This document shows, piece by piece, positions 42,755 through 51,479 of a stretch of DNA of 64,000 bases. The notes below the pieces were generated by a model that did not search any database, was not told where the DNA came from, and saw only the letters and a list, made by a program, of their open reading frames with translations. Origin of the DNA: Dryocola sp032051265 (GTDB lineage Bacteria > Pseudomonadota > Gammaproteobacteria > Enterobacterales > Enterobacteriaceae). The translations under genes and the position numbers were made by a program. How positions within the stretch are numbered: position 1 is the stretch's first letter; the number at the start of each line of letters is the position of its first letter. The stretch covers positions 248,001 through 312,000 of the forward strand of contig DAMBYU010000004.1 in NCBI GenBank assembly GCA_032051265.1, in the 5' to 3' direction.

Positions 42755-43915
42755 TTGATTAAGTCAGCAATATTGGTTCTGGAAGACGGAACCCAATTCC
42801 ACGGTCGGGCCATTGGGGCATCGGGTCAGGCAGTGGGAGAAGTCGTTTTCAACACTTCTATGACCGGTTATCAAGAAATCCTCACTGATCCTTCCTACTC
42901 CCGCCAGATCGTCACTCTTACTTATCCTCATATCGGCAATGTCGGCACCAACGCCGCCGACGAAGAATCCTCCCAGGTACATGCGCAAGGCCTCGTCATT
43001 CGTGACCTGCCGCTGATTGCCAGCAACTACCGCAATACCGAGGATCTCTCCTCATACTTAAAACGCCATAACATCGTGGCGATTGCCGATATCGATACCC
43101 GTAAGCTGACGCGTCTGCTGCGCGAGAAAGGCGCTCAGAACGGCTGCATCATCGCTGGTGATAACATTGACGCGGCTCTGGCGCTTGAGAAAGCCAAAGC
43201 GTTCCCGGGTCTGAACGGCATGGACCTCGCAAAAGAGGTGTCCACCAAAGAATCTTACGCCTGGCAGCAGGGGAGCTGGACGCTTGAAGGCGAGCTGCCG
43301 GAAGCGGCGAAAGAAGAAGAGTTACCGTTCCACGTGGTGGCCTATGACTACGGGGTGAAGCGCAATATCCTGCGCATGCTGGTTGACCGCGGCTGCCGCC
43401 TGACGGTTGTTCCGGCTCAGACTTCAGCGCAAGAAGTGCTGAAGCTGAACCCGGACGGCATCTTCCTCTCCAACGGTCCCGGCGACCCGGCTCCTTGCGA
43501 TTACGCGATTAGCGCCATCAAATCGTTCCTGGAAACCGACGTGCCGGTATTCGGTATCTGCCTTGGCCATCAGTTACTGGCTCTGGCAAGCGGCGCCAAA
43601 ACCGTGAAGATGAAATTTGGTCACCACGGCGGCAACCACCCGGTTAAAGATATCGACCGCGACTGCGTGATGATTACTGCCCAGAACCACGGCTTTGCGG
43701 TAGATGAAGAGACGCTGCCTTCAAACCTGCGCGTAACCCATACTTCGCTGTTCGATGGCACCTTACAGGGCATCCATCGCACCGATAAGCCAGCGTTCAG
43801 CTTCCAGGGCCACCCTGAGGCGAGCCCGGGCCCGCACGATGCCGCGCCGCTGTTCGATCACTTTATCGACTTGATTAAGCACTACCGTTCTACCGCCACT
43901 CTTTTCAGCAAGTAA
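42755..43915 (+). CDS. carA: Carbamoyl-phosphate synthase small subunit
   Basis: Glutaminase subunit supplying ammonia to CarB for arginine and pyrimidine synthesis. The start is TTG 42755, as in E. coli, with GGAGGA four bases upstream; the product begins IKSAILVLEDGTQFHG. 386 residues (E. coli 382). Class I amidotransferase triad: Cys in FGICLGHQLL, His and Glu in FQGHPEASPG. carB follows after 19 nt. The end (RSTATLFSK) is a few residues longer than in E. coli. Confidence 0.98.
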   Translation: MIKSAILVLEDGTQFHGRAIGASGQAVGEVVFNTSMTGYQEILTDPSYSRQIVTLTYPHIGNVGTNAADEESSQVHAQGLVIRDLPLIASNYRNTEDLSSYLKRHNIVAIADIDTRKLTRLLREKGAQNGCIIAGDNIDAALALEKAKAFPGLNGMDLAKEVSTKESYAWQQGSWTLEGELPEAAKEEELPFHVVAYDYGVKRNILRMLVDRGCRLTVVPAQTSAQEVLKLNPDGIFLSNGPGDPAPCDYAISAIKSFLETDVPVFGICLGHQLLALASGAKTVKMKFGHHGGNHPVKDIDRDCVMITAQNHGFAVDEETLPSNLRVTHTSLFDGTLQGIHRTDKPAFSFQGHPEASPGPHDAAPLFDHFIDLIKHYRSTATLFSK

Positions 43916-43934
43916 GTATCAGGAGCCATAAAAA

Positions 43935-46900
43935 ATGCCAAAACGTACAGATATTAAAAGCATCCTGATCCTTGGTGCAGGCCCGATTGTCATCGGCCAG
44001 GCGTGTGAGTTTGACTACTCCGGCGCGCAGGCGTGTAAAGCGCTGCGCGAAGAGGGTTACCGCGTCATTCTGGTGAACTCTAACCCAGCCACCATCATGA
44101 CCGACCCGGAAATGGCCGATGCGACCTATATCGAGCCGATTCACTGGGAAGTCGTGCGCAAAATCATTGAAAAAGAGCGTCCGGACGCGGTGCTGCCAAC
44201 GATGGGCGGCCAGACGGCGCTGAACTGCGCGCTGGAGCTGGAACGCCAGGGCGTGCTGGAAGAATTTGGCGTCACCATGATCGGTGCTACTGCTGACGCG
44301 ATTGATAAAGCAGAAGACCGCCGCCGCTTTGACGTGGCGATGAAAAAAATCGGCCTCGATACCGCGCGCTCCGGCATCGCGCATACCATGGAAGAAGCGC
44401 TGGCGGTTGCCGCTGACGTGGGCTATCCGTGCATCATCCGCCCATCATTCACCATGGGCGGCACCGGTGGCGGCATCGCTTACAACCGTGAAGAGTTTGA
44501 AGAAATCTGCGAACGAGGTCTGGATCTTTCCCCAACCAAAGAGCTGCTGATTGACGAGTCGCTTATCGGCTGGAAAGAGTACGAGATGGAAGTGGTGCGT
44601 GATAAAAACGACAACTGCATCATCGTCTGCTCCATCGAAAACTTCGACCCGATGGGCATCCATACCGGTGACTCCATCACCGTCGCGCCTGCCCAGACGC
44701 TGACCGACAAAGAATATCAAATCATGCGTAACGCCTCGATGGCGGTACTGCGTGAAATCGGCGTGGAAACCGGTGGCTCCAACGTGCAGTTTTCGGTGAA
44801 CCCGAAGACGGGTCGCCTGATTGTTATCGAGATGAACCCGCGCGTGTCCCGCTCCTCCGCGCTGGCTTCTAAAGCAACCGGCTTCCCGATTGCCAAAGTA
44901 GCCGCGAAACTGGCGGTGGGTTACACCCTCGACGAGCTGATGAATGACATCACCGGCGGCAAAACGCCTGCCTCCTTCGAGCCGTCTATCGACTACGTCG
45001 TAACGAAAATTCCTCGCTTTAACTTTGAGAAATTCGTCGGTGCCAACGACCGCCTGACCACGCAGATGAAATCCGTCGGCGAAGTGATGGCGATTGGCCG
45101 CACCCAGCAGGAATCCCTGCAAAAAGCGCTGCGCGGCCTGGAAGTGGGCGCCACCGGTCTGGATCCGAAAGTTAACCTGGACGACCCGGAAGCGCTGACC
45201 AAAATCCGCCGTGAGCTCAAAGACGCCGGTGCCGAGCGTATCTGGTATGTCGCCGACGCGTTCCGCGCAGGCTTGTCTGTCGATGGCGTCTTCAACCTGA
45301 CCAATATCGACCGCTGGTTCCTGGTGCAGATTGAAGAGCTGGTGCGTCTGGAAGAGAAAGTGGAAGAGGTGGGCATCACCGGCCTGGACTACGACTTCCT
45401 GCGCGCGCTCAAGCGTAAAGGCTTTGCCGATGCACGCCTGGCAAAACTGGCTGGCGTCCGCGAATCCGAAATCCGCAAGCTGCGGGAACAGTACAAGCTG
45501 CACCCGGTTTATAAGCGTGTTGATACCTGTGCTGCGGAATTCTCCACCGATACCGCGTACATGTACTCCACCTATGAAGATGAGTGTGAAGCTAACCCGA
45601 ACAACGACCGTGACAAGATCATGGTGCTGGGCGGCGGGCCGAACCGTATCGGCCAGGGCATTGAGTTTGACTACTGCTGCGTACACGCCTCTCTTGCGCT
45701 GCGCGAAGATGGTTATGAAACCATCATGGTTAACTGCAACCCGGAAACCGTTTCTACCGACTACGACACGTCCGACCGCCTGTACTTCGAACCGGTAACC
45801 TTCGAAGACGTGCTGGAAATCGTCCGTGTTGAGAAGCCGAAAGGCGTTATCGTGCAGTATGGCGGCCAGACTCCGCTGAAGCTGGCGCGTGAGCTGGAAG
45901 CCGCAGGCGTGCCAATCATCGGCACCAGCCCGGACGCGATTGACCGTGCCGAAGACCGCGAGCGTTTCCAGCATGCGGTTGACCGCCTGAAGCTGAAGCA
46001 GCCTGCTAACGCCACGGTGACGACTATTGAAATGGCGGTAGAAAAAGCAGCACAGATTGGTTATCCGCTGGTGGTTCGTCCTTCTTATGTACTTGGCGGC
46101 CGCGCGATGGAGATCGTTTATGACGAAGCGGACCTGCGTCGCTACTTCCAGACCGCCGTCAGCGTCTCTAACGACGCGCCGGTACTGCTCGACCGCTTCC
46201 TCGACGACGCGGTAGAAGTGGACGTAGACGCTATCTGCGACGGTGAAACCGTGCTGATTGGCGGCATCATGGAGCACATTGAGCAGGCGGGCGTGCACTC
46301 CGGCGACTCCGCATGTTCTCTTCCGGCTTATACCCTGAGCCAGGAAATTCAGGACGTGATGCGCCAGCAGGTGCAGAAGCTGGCTTTCGAACTGCAGGTG
46401 CGTGGTCTGATGAACGTGCAGTTTGCGGTGAAAGATAACGAAGTTTACCTGATTGAAGTGAACCCGCGCGCCGCACGTACCGTGCCGTTTGTCTCTAAAG
46501 CCACCGGCATGGCGCTGGCGAAAGTTGCTGCACGTGTGATGGTTGGGCAAACCCTGGTTCAGCAGGGTATGACCAAAGAGATCATCCCGCCTTACTACTC
46601 CGTGAAAGAAGTGGTACTGCCGTTCAACAAGTTCCCGGGCGTTGACCCGCTGTTAGGGCCAGAAATGCGCTCTACCGGCGAGGTGATGGGCGTCGGCCGC
46701 ACCTTCGCAGAAGCGTTCTCGAAAGCGATGCTGGGCAGCCAGTCCACCATGCGTAAACCTGGCCGTGCGCTGCTCTCCGTTCGCGAAGGCGATAAAGAGC
46801 GCGTGGTGGATCTTGCGGCCAAGCTGCTGAAGCAGGGCTTTGAGCTGGACGCGACCCACGGCACGGCTATCGTGCTGGGCGAAGCGGGCATTAACCCACG

Positions 46901-47159
46901 TCTGGTGAACAAGGTGCATGAAGGTCGTCCGCACATTCAGGACCGTATCAAGAATGGCGAATACACCTACATTATCAACACCACCGCGGGCCGCCAGGCG
47001 ATTGAGGATTCCAAACTTATCCGCCGCAGCGCGCTGCAATACAAAGTCCATTACGACACCACGCTGAACGGCGGTTTCGCAACGGCCATGGCGCTGAACG
47101 CGGACGCGACCGAGAAGGTGATTTCAGTGCAGGAAATGCACGCGCAAATCACAAAGTAA
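43935..47159 (+). CDS. carB: Carbamoyl-phosphate synthase large subunit
   Basis: Synthesises carbamoyl phosphate from bicarbonate, ammonia and two ATP. 1074 residues (E. coli 1073). Two homologous halves, each with an ATP-grasp domain (openings ILILGAGPIVIGQACEFDYS and MVLGGGPNRIGQGIEFDY), and a C-terminal allosteric domain (about 935-1074) for ornithine, IMP and UMP. Strong terminator after it. Long antisense frames across this gene are shadows. Confidence 0.99.
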   Translation: MPKRTDIKSILILGAGPIVIGQACEFDYSGAQACKALREEGYRVILVNSNPATIMTDPEMADATYIEPIHWEVVRKIIEKERPDAVLPTMGGQTALNCALELERQGVLEEFGVTMIGATADAIDKAEDRRRFDVAMKKIGLDTARSGIAHTMEEALAVAADVGYPCIIRPSFTMGGTGGGIAYNREEFEEICERGLDLSPTKELLIDESLIGWKEYEMEVVRDKNDNCIIVCSIENFDPMGIHTGDSITVAPAQTLTDKEYQIMRNASMAVLREIGVETGGSNVQFSVNPKTGRLIVIEMNPRVSRSSALASKATGFPIAKVAAKLAVGYTLDELMNDITGGKTPASFEPSIDYVVTKIPRFNFEKFVGANDRLTTQMKSVGEVMAIGRTQQESLQKALRGLEVGATGLDPKVNLDDPEALTKIRRELKDAGAERIWYVADAFRAGLSVDGVFNLTNIDRWFLVQIEELVRLEEKVEEVGITGLDYDFLRALKRKGFADARLAKLAGVRESEIRKLREQYKLHPVYKRVDTCAAEFSTDTAYMYSTYEDECEANPNNDRDKIMVLGGGPNRIGQGIEFDYCCVHASLALREDGYETIMVNCNPETVSTDYDTSDRLYFEPVTFEDVLEIVRVEKPKGVIVQYGGQTPLKLARELEAAGVPIIGTSPDAIDRAEDRERFQHAVDRLKLKQPANATVTTIEMAVEKAAQIGYPLVVRPSYVLGGRAMEIVYDEADLRRYFQTAVSVSNDAPVLLDRFLDDAVEVDVDAICDGETVLIGGIMEHIEQAGVHSGDSACSLPAYTLSQEIQDVMRQQVQKLAFELQVRGLMNVQFAVKDNEVYLIEVNPRAARTVPFVSKATGMALAKVAARVMVGQTLVQQGMTKEIIPPYYSVKEVVLPFNKFPGVDPLLGPEMRSTGEVMGVGRTFAEAFSKAMLGSQSTMRKPGRALLSVREGDKERVVDLAAKLLKQGFELDATHGTAIVLGEAGINPRLVNKVHEGRPHIQDRIKNGEYTYIINTTAGRQAIEDSKLIRRSALQYKVHYDTTLNGGFATAMALNADATEKVISVQEMHAQITK

Positions 47160-47177
47160 TCTCCTCGCATTAATCCC

Positions 47178-47201
47178 AAAACCCGCTTCGGCGGGTTTTT
47201 T
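47178..47201 (+). terminator. carAB terminator
   Basis: AAAACCCGC-TTCG-GCGGGTTTTTT, a stable tetraloop hairpin with T-tract 18 bases after carB. Confidence 0.93.
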
Positions 47202-47332
47202 ATTGCCTTAACCACAAGCCTTAGCGATTGCGGAAGGGTTTCAGAGTGTTCTGCATTTTCCCCGCAAGCCGGAAGATGCCGCTACAGTTTAAAATCAGCT
47301 AATGAAAAATGACTGCAAACAGGGAGAACAAC

Positions 47333-47566
47333 ATGCAAAACAAGATCCTGATAGCTTCCGTATTCGCGGCCGCGGCGCTATTTACCGTGGCTGGCTGTTC
47401 ATCTAATCAGGCGGTAAAAACGACCGATGGCAAAACCATTGTCACCGACGGCAAACCGCAGGTGGATGACGATACCGGCCTGGTCTCTTATGAAAATGCG
47501 GAAACCGGCCAGACCGAGCAGATCAATCGCGATCAGGTTAAATCGATGGGCGAACTGGATAACTAA
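47333..47566 (+). CDS. Small YgdI/YgdR-type lipoprotein (DUF903)
   Basis: 77-residue precursor with a lipoprotein signal peptide (hydrophobic run, lipobox VAGC, Cys near residue 22) and a short domain like YgdI/YgdR (KTTDGKTIVTDGKPQVDDDTG; EQINRDQVKSMGELD). AGGGAG lies six bases before the ATG at 47333. The function of this family is unknown. In E. coli the space between carB and kefF holds caiF, the carnitine operon, fix genes and yaaU; here this gene alone occupies it. Confidence 0.85.
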   Translation: MQNKILIASVFAAAALFTVAGCSSNQAVKTTDGKTIVTDGKPQVDDDTGLVSYENAETGQTEQINRDQVKSMGELDN

Positions 47567-47668
47567 TTCAGTTTTACCCGCTTAGCTTGTCAAGAATATT
47601 CACTATTAGCCTGTTGAATTACTACCTACACTCTTCTTAAAAGTAAGCGGTAAACAACAGGCTAATTC

Positions 47669-48199
47669 ATGATCTTAATTATTTATGCACACCCTTATCC
47701 GCAGCACTCGCACGCCAATCGTAAAATGATAGAAGGAGCCGCCATGCTGCCCGGCGTGGAAGTCCGCTCTTTGTATGAACTCTATCCCGATTTCAATATT
47801 GATATCGCCGCCGAACAGCAAGCGCTAAGCCGGGCCGATCTCATTATCTGGCAGTACCCGATGCAGTGGTACAGCATGCCGCCGTTAATGAAGCTGTGGA
47901 TCGACAAGGTACTTTCTCACGGTTGGGCTTACGGCCGGGGCGGTACGGCGCTGCACGGAAAAAAGGTGATGTGGGCGGTGACCACCGGCGGCGGCGAGGG
48001 CCATTTCGAACTGGGCGATCATCCCGGCTTCGACGTGCTGGCGCAGCCTTTGCAGGCGACCGCGCTTTACTGCGGTATGGAATGGCTGCCGGGTTTTGCC
48101 ATCCATTTTACCTTTGTTTGCGATGAGAACACGCTTGACGTGCAGGCAGGGCTTTATAAACAGCGTTTAATCGACTGGCAGGAGAAGAACCATGGATAG
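47669..48199 (+). CDS. kefF: KefF, ancillary quinone oxidoreductase of KefC
   Basis: Flavodoxin-fold subunit required for full KefC activity; it also reduces quinones. 176 residues, as in E. coli (ILIIYAHPYPQHSHANRKM at the start; TTGGGEGHFELGDHPGFDVL near 110). It overlaps kefC by eight bases. Together they respond to electrophiles through glutathione adducts. Confidence 0.97.
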   Translation: MILIIYAHPYPQHSHANRKMIEGAAMLPGVEVRSLYELYPDFNIDIAAEQQALSRADLIIWQYPMQWYSMPPLMKLWIDKVLSHGWAYGRGGTALHGKKVMWAVTTGGGEGHFELGDHPGFDVLAQPLQATALYCGMEWLPGFAIHFTFVCDENTLDVQAGLYKQRLIDWQEKNHG

Positions 48200-50057
48200 C
48201 CACAGCATGATTCAGGCCTTGATCTACCTCGGTTCCGCCGCGCTGATTGTGCCTGTGGCAGTACGTCTGGGTTTAGGTTCGGTGCTCGGCTATCTGATTG
48301 CTGGCTGTATTATTGGCCCCTGGGGATTGCGACTGGTTACGGACGCCGGGACGATTCTGCATTTCGCTGAAATTGGCGTGGTGCTGATGCTGTTTGTTAT
48401 CGGACTTGAGCTGGACCCGCGTCGGCTGTGGACGCTGCGCGCGTCGGTATTTGGCGGCGGTATGCTGCAAATGGCGGCATGCGGTCTGTTCCTCGGTTTG
48501 TTCTGCATGCTGATGGGGCTTGGCTTACAGGTAGCGGTATTGATCGGATTAACGCTCGCTCTCTCTTCCACGGCGATTGCCATGCAGGCCATGAACGAGC
48601 GGAACCTGACGATTTCACAGATGGGCCGTAGCGCTTTTGCGGTGTTGCTGTTTCAGGATATCGCGGCCATTCCGCTGGTGGCGATGATCCCGCTTCTGGC
48701 AAGCAGCGGTGCAACCACAACTTTCGCCGCGTTCTCTATTTCGGCGCTGAAAGTGGCGGCCGCGCTGGCCCTGGTTATTCTGCTTGGTCGCTATGTTACG
48801 CGGCCAGTATTGCGCTTTGTTGCCCGCTCGGGCCTGCGGGAAGTGTTCAGCGCCGTGGCGTTATTCCTTGTCTTCGGCTTTGGTTTGCTGCTGGAAGAAG
48901 CTGGTTTATCCATGGCGATGGGCGCATTTCTGGCGGGCGTATTGCTGGCAAGCTCGGAATATCGCCACGCGCTGGAAAGCGATATCGAACCCTTTAAAGG
49001 CTTGCTGCTTGGGCTGTTCTTTATCGGCGTCGGCATGTCGATAGACTTCGGCACGCTGGTGCAAAATCCGCTGCGTATTATTGCGCTGCTGGCAGGCTTT
49101 CTGATCATCAAAACGTTGATGCTGTGGATCTTCGCTAAGCCGCTGCAGGTGCCGCGTAAACAGCGTCGCTGGTTTGCAGTTTTATTAGGGCAAGGCAGCG
49201 AGTTCGCATTCGTAATTTTCGGTACGGCAAGAATGGCTGAAGTGCTAGATGACGGCTGGGCCAAATCTCTGACGCTTGTCGTCGCGCTTTCCATGGCCGC
49301 AACGCCATTGCTGCTGGTACTTCTTAATCGCCTGGAGAAATCAGCCAAAGGGCAGTCGCGCGAGGCGGATGAAGATGAAATCGACGAAGAGCAGCCGCGA
49401 GTTATCATTGCGGGCTTTGGCCGTTTCGGGCAAATTGCCGGGCGATTGTTGCTGACCAGCGGGGTAAAAATGGTGGTGCTCGATCACGATCCGGACCACA
49501 TTGAAACGCTGCGTAAATTTGGTACCAAAGTATTCTACGGCGACGCCACGCGCGTGGATTTACTTGAATCCGCCGGGGCGGCGAAAGCAGAAGTGCTGAT
49601 CAACGCAATCGACGATCCGGATGCGAATATGCAGCTTTCAGCGCTGGCGCAGGCGCATTTTCCGCATTTGCAGGTTATCGCCAGAGCGCGCGATCTGGAT
49701 CATTTTATCCGCCTGCGCCAGGCAGGCGTTGCGCAGCCGGAACGTGAAACCTTTGAAAGCTCGCTAAAAGTAGGGCGCCGGGCGCTGGAAATACTGGGCG
49801 TGGGCAGCTACGAAGCGCGTGAACGCGCCGATCATTTCCGTCGCTTCAATATGCAAATGGTGGAGGAGATGGTTGCCGCAGCGGATATGCCCGCACGCGC
49901 GGATGTTCTTAAACGTACCAGCGCGATGCTGACCGAGGTAATTAACGAAGACCGTGCGCATCTGAACGTCATTCAACGGCACGGCTGGCAGGGTACGGAA
50001 GAAGGGAAACATACCGGTAAGCTGGCGGATGAACCACCAGCGAAGCCTGTGGAGTAA
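48192..50057 (+). CDS. kefC: Glutathione-regulated potassium efflux system KefC
   Basis: K+/H+ antiporter that acidifies the cytoplasm during electrophile stress. 621 residues (E. coli 620): an N-terminal CPA2-type membrane domain (about 1-385), an acidic linker (EADEDEIDEEQ), and a C-terminal RCK/KTN nucleotide-binding domain (VIIAGFGRFGQIAGRLL, about 402-520) where glutathione adducts act. A clear terminator follows. Confidence 0.97.
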   Translation: MDSHSMIQALIYLGSAALIVPVAVRLGLGSVLGYLIAGCIIGPWGLRLVTDAGTILHFAEIGVVLMLFVIGLELDPRRLWTLRASVFGGGMLQMAACGLFLGLFCMLMGLGLQVAVLIGLTLALSSTAIAMQAMNERNLTISQMGRSAFAVLLFQDIAAIPLVAMIPLLASSGATTTFAAFSISALKVAAALALVILLGRYVTRPVLRFVARSGLREVFSAVALFLVFGFGLLLEEAGLSMAMGAFLAGVLLASSEYRHALESDIEPFKGLLLGLFFIGVGMSIDFGTLVQNPLRIIALLAGFLIIKTLMLWIFAKPLQVPRKQRRWFAVLLGQGSEFAFVIFGTARMAEVLDDGWAKSLTLVVALSMAATPLLLVLLNRLEKSAKGQSREADEDEIDEEQPRVIIAGFGRFGQIAGRLLLTSGVKMVVLDHDPDHIETLRKFGTKVFYGDATRVDLLESAGAAKAEVLINAIDDPDANMQLSALAQAHFPHLQVIARARDLDHFIRLRQAGVAQPERETFESSLKVGRRALEILGVGSYEARERADHFRRFNMQMVEEMVAAADMPARADVLKRTSAMLTEVINEDRAHLNVIQRHGWQGTEEGKHTGKLADEPPAKPVE

Positions 50058-50063
50058 TATGAT

Positions 50064-50091
50064 AAATGCTCCCGGCCAGGAGCATTTTTTT
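50064..50091. terminator. Terminator between kefC and the LysE-family gene
   Basis: AAATGCTCC/GGAGCATTT stem with CGGCCA loop and T-tract on the plus strand. It touches the end of the convergent exporter gene. Confidence 0.88.
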
Positions 50092-50704
50092 AGCTCAGCG
50101 CGACCTTAATACCGAGCGCAACCAGCATGCCACCCAGCAGTTTATCAACGATTTTCTGCGCTTTTGCGAGACCAAGGCGCACCGGCGCACTCTGGATTAG
50201 CACCACCAGCAGCGGCCACCAGATAACGGAAAGCGCCAGGATCACGCCGGCATACCACAGTTTATCCAGCGTGCCTGAATTGACGTTCAGCACCTGAGTA
50301 AATATCGACAGGAAGAAGAGGGTTGCCTTTGGGTTCAGCAGATTGCACAGATAGCCCTGCAGAAAGGCTTTCCCGAGCGTGGTTTGCTGGCGGGCAATCT
50401 GGCTGACGTCCATTTTGCTGCCGCCACGGGCAAACAGGGCGTGCAGGCCAACCCAGACCAGATACGCCGCACCGGCGTATTTCAGCAGGCCGAACAGCCA
50501 TGGCGTAGTGGTGATGACGACGGCGAGACCGGCTACGCAATAGGTCATGTGAGTCGCGACGCCGCTTATCACACCCAGGGAAGTCATCATTGCCGCCGAT
50601 CGCGTGTAGCGCGCTGCGTTCTTGATTACCAGAAAGAAGTCGGGGCCGGGAGAAAGCATGCCTAATGTGGCAATGGTGGCGACAAAGAGGGTGGTTTCCA
50701 GCAT
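50090..50704 (-). CDS. LysE/RhtB-family amino acid exporter
   Basis: 204-residue inner-membrane protein with the LysE family signature near the start (TLGMLSPGPDFFLVIKNA) and about six membrane segments; the LCNLLNPKATLFFLSIF motif near residue 118 is also typical. The family exports amino acids such as threonine, homoserine or lysine. The specific substrate is not readable. It stands between kefC and folA, which are neighbours in E. coli as I recall. It is transcribed away from folA. Confidence 0.85.
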   Translation of the reverse strand: MLETTLFVATIATLGMLSPGPDFFLVIKNAARYTRSAAMMTSLGVISGVATHMTYCVAGLAVVITTTPWLFGLLKYAGAAYLVWVGLHALFARGGSKMDVSQIARQQTTLGKAFLQGYLCNLLNPKATLFFLSIFTQVLNVNSGTLDKLWYAGVILALSVIWWPLLVVLIQSAPVRLGLAKAQKIVDKLLGGMLVALGIKVALS

Positions 50705-50977
50705 GGCGGTGTGTCCGGCTCAGAGAGATAAAAATAAACTATACCCCACCCATTGCATAAACTTACAGGGGTGTCCGTGATGAATAAGCATTTTTTAATT
50801 CAATATCGAGGGGATTTTCGCTAACCCCTTGTTCGCATTAAAACAGTAAGGATGACACTTGCCGTCCGGCTTAGCAGAACAAAAATAATTTTTGTCGCAA
50901 AGGGTAAGGGCAGTCGACGAAAGAATGCGCTTTACGTATAGTGGCGGCAATTTTTTCACCAGCCCTGGATTAACAGA
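50705..50977. other. LysE-gene/folA divergent intergenic region
   Basis: About 270 bp with no gene-like frame. The folA promoter lies in the last 65 bases; I see no clear promoter for the exporter gene. Confidence 0.6.
50914..50942 (+). promoter_or_regulatory. folA promoter
   Basis: TCGACG (4 of 6 to TTGACA), 17-base spacer, TATAGT (5 of 6), 35 bp before the folA ATG. Confidence 0.65.
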
Positions 50978-51457
50978 ATGATCAGTCTGATTGCTGCATT
51001 AGCGGTAGATCGCGTTATTGGCATGGAAAACGCCATGCCCTGGAATTTACCTGCCGATCTGGCCTGGTTTAAACGTAATACGTTAAATAAACCGGTCGTG
51101 ATGGGACGTTTGACATGGGAGTCTATTGGCCGCCCGTTACCTGGCCGCAAAAACATCGTTATCAGCAGCAAGCCGGGTACTGACGATCGCGTTGAATGGG
51201 TCGCCTCCGTTGATGAAGCCATCAACGCCTGCGGTGATGCGGAAGAGATCATGGTGATTGGCGGCGGGCGTGTTTATGAACAATTCCTGCCAAAAGCGCA
51301 GCGCCTGTACCTGACGCACATTGATGCGGAAGTGGAGGGCGACACGCACTTCCCGGACTACGACCCGGACGAATGGCAGTCAACGTTCAGCGAATTCCAC
51401 GATGCCGACGAGAATAACTCGCACGGTTATTGCTTCGAGGTTCTGGAGCGTCGCTAA
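50978..51457 (+). CDS. folA: Dihydrofolate reductase
   Basis: Reduces dihydrofolate with NADPH; target of trimethoprim. 159 residues, identical in length to E. coli. Active-site Asp27 (WNLPADLAWFK), Met20-loop residues (GMENAMPWNLP) and the NADPH-binding VMGRLTWESIGRPLPGR block are conserved. Its terminator, 12 bases after the stop, has been split by an IS4-type element. Confidence 0.98.
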   Translation: MISLIAALAVDRVIGMENAMPWNLPADLAWFKRNTLNKPVVMGRLTWESIGRPLPGRKNIVISSKPGTDDRVEWVASVDEAINACGDAEEIMVIGGGRVYEQFLPKAQRLYLTHIDAEVEGDTHFPDYDPDEWQSTFSEFHDADENNSHGYCFEVLERR

Positions 51458-51479
51458 AAATAAAAACCCGGTACTAACC

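Noticed and set aside
44445..46550. 701-codon open frame antisense to carB
   Set aside because: Arises from the codon bias of carB; composition (Phe, His, Arg and Val rich) is typical of antisense shadows.
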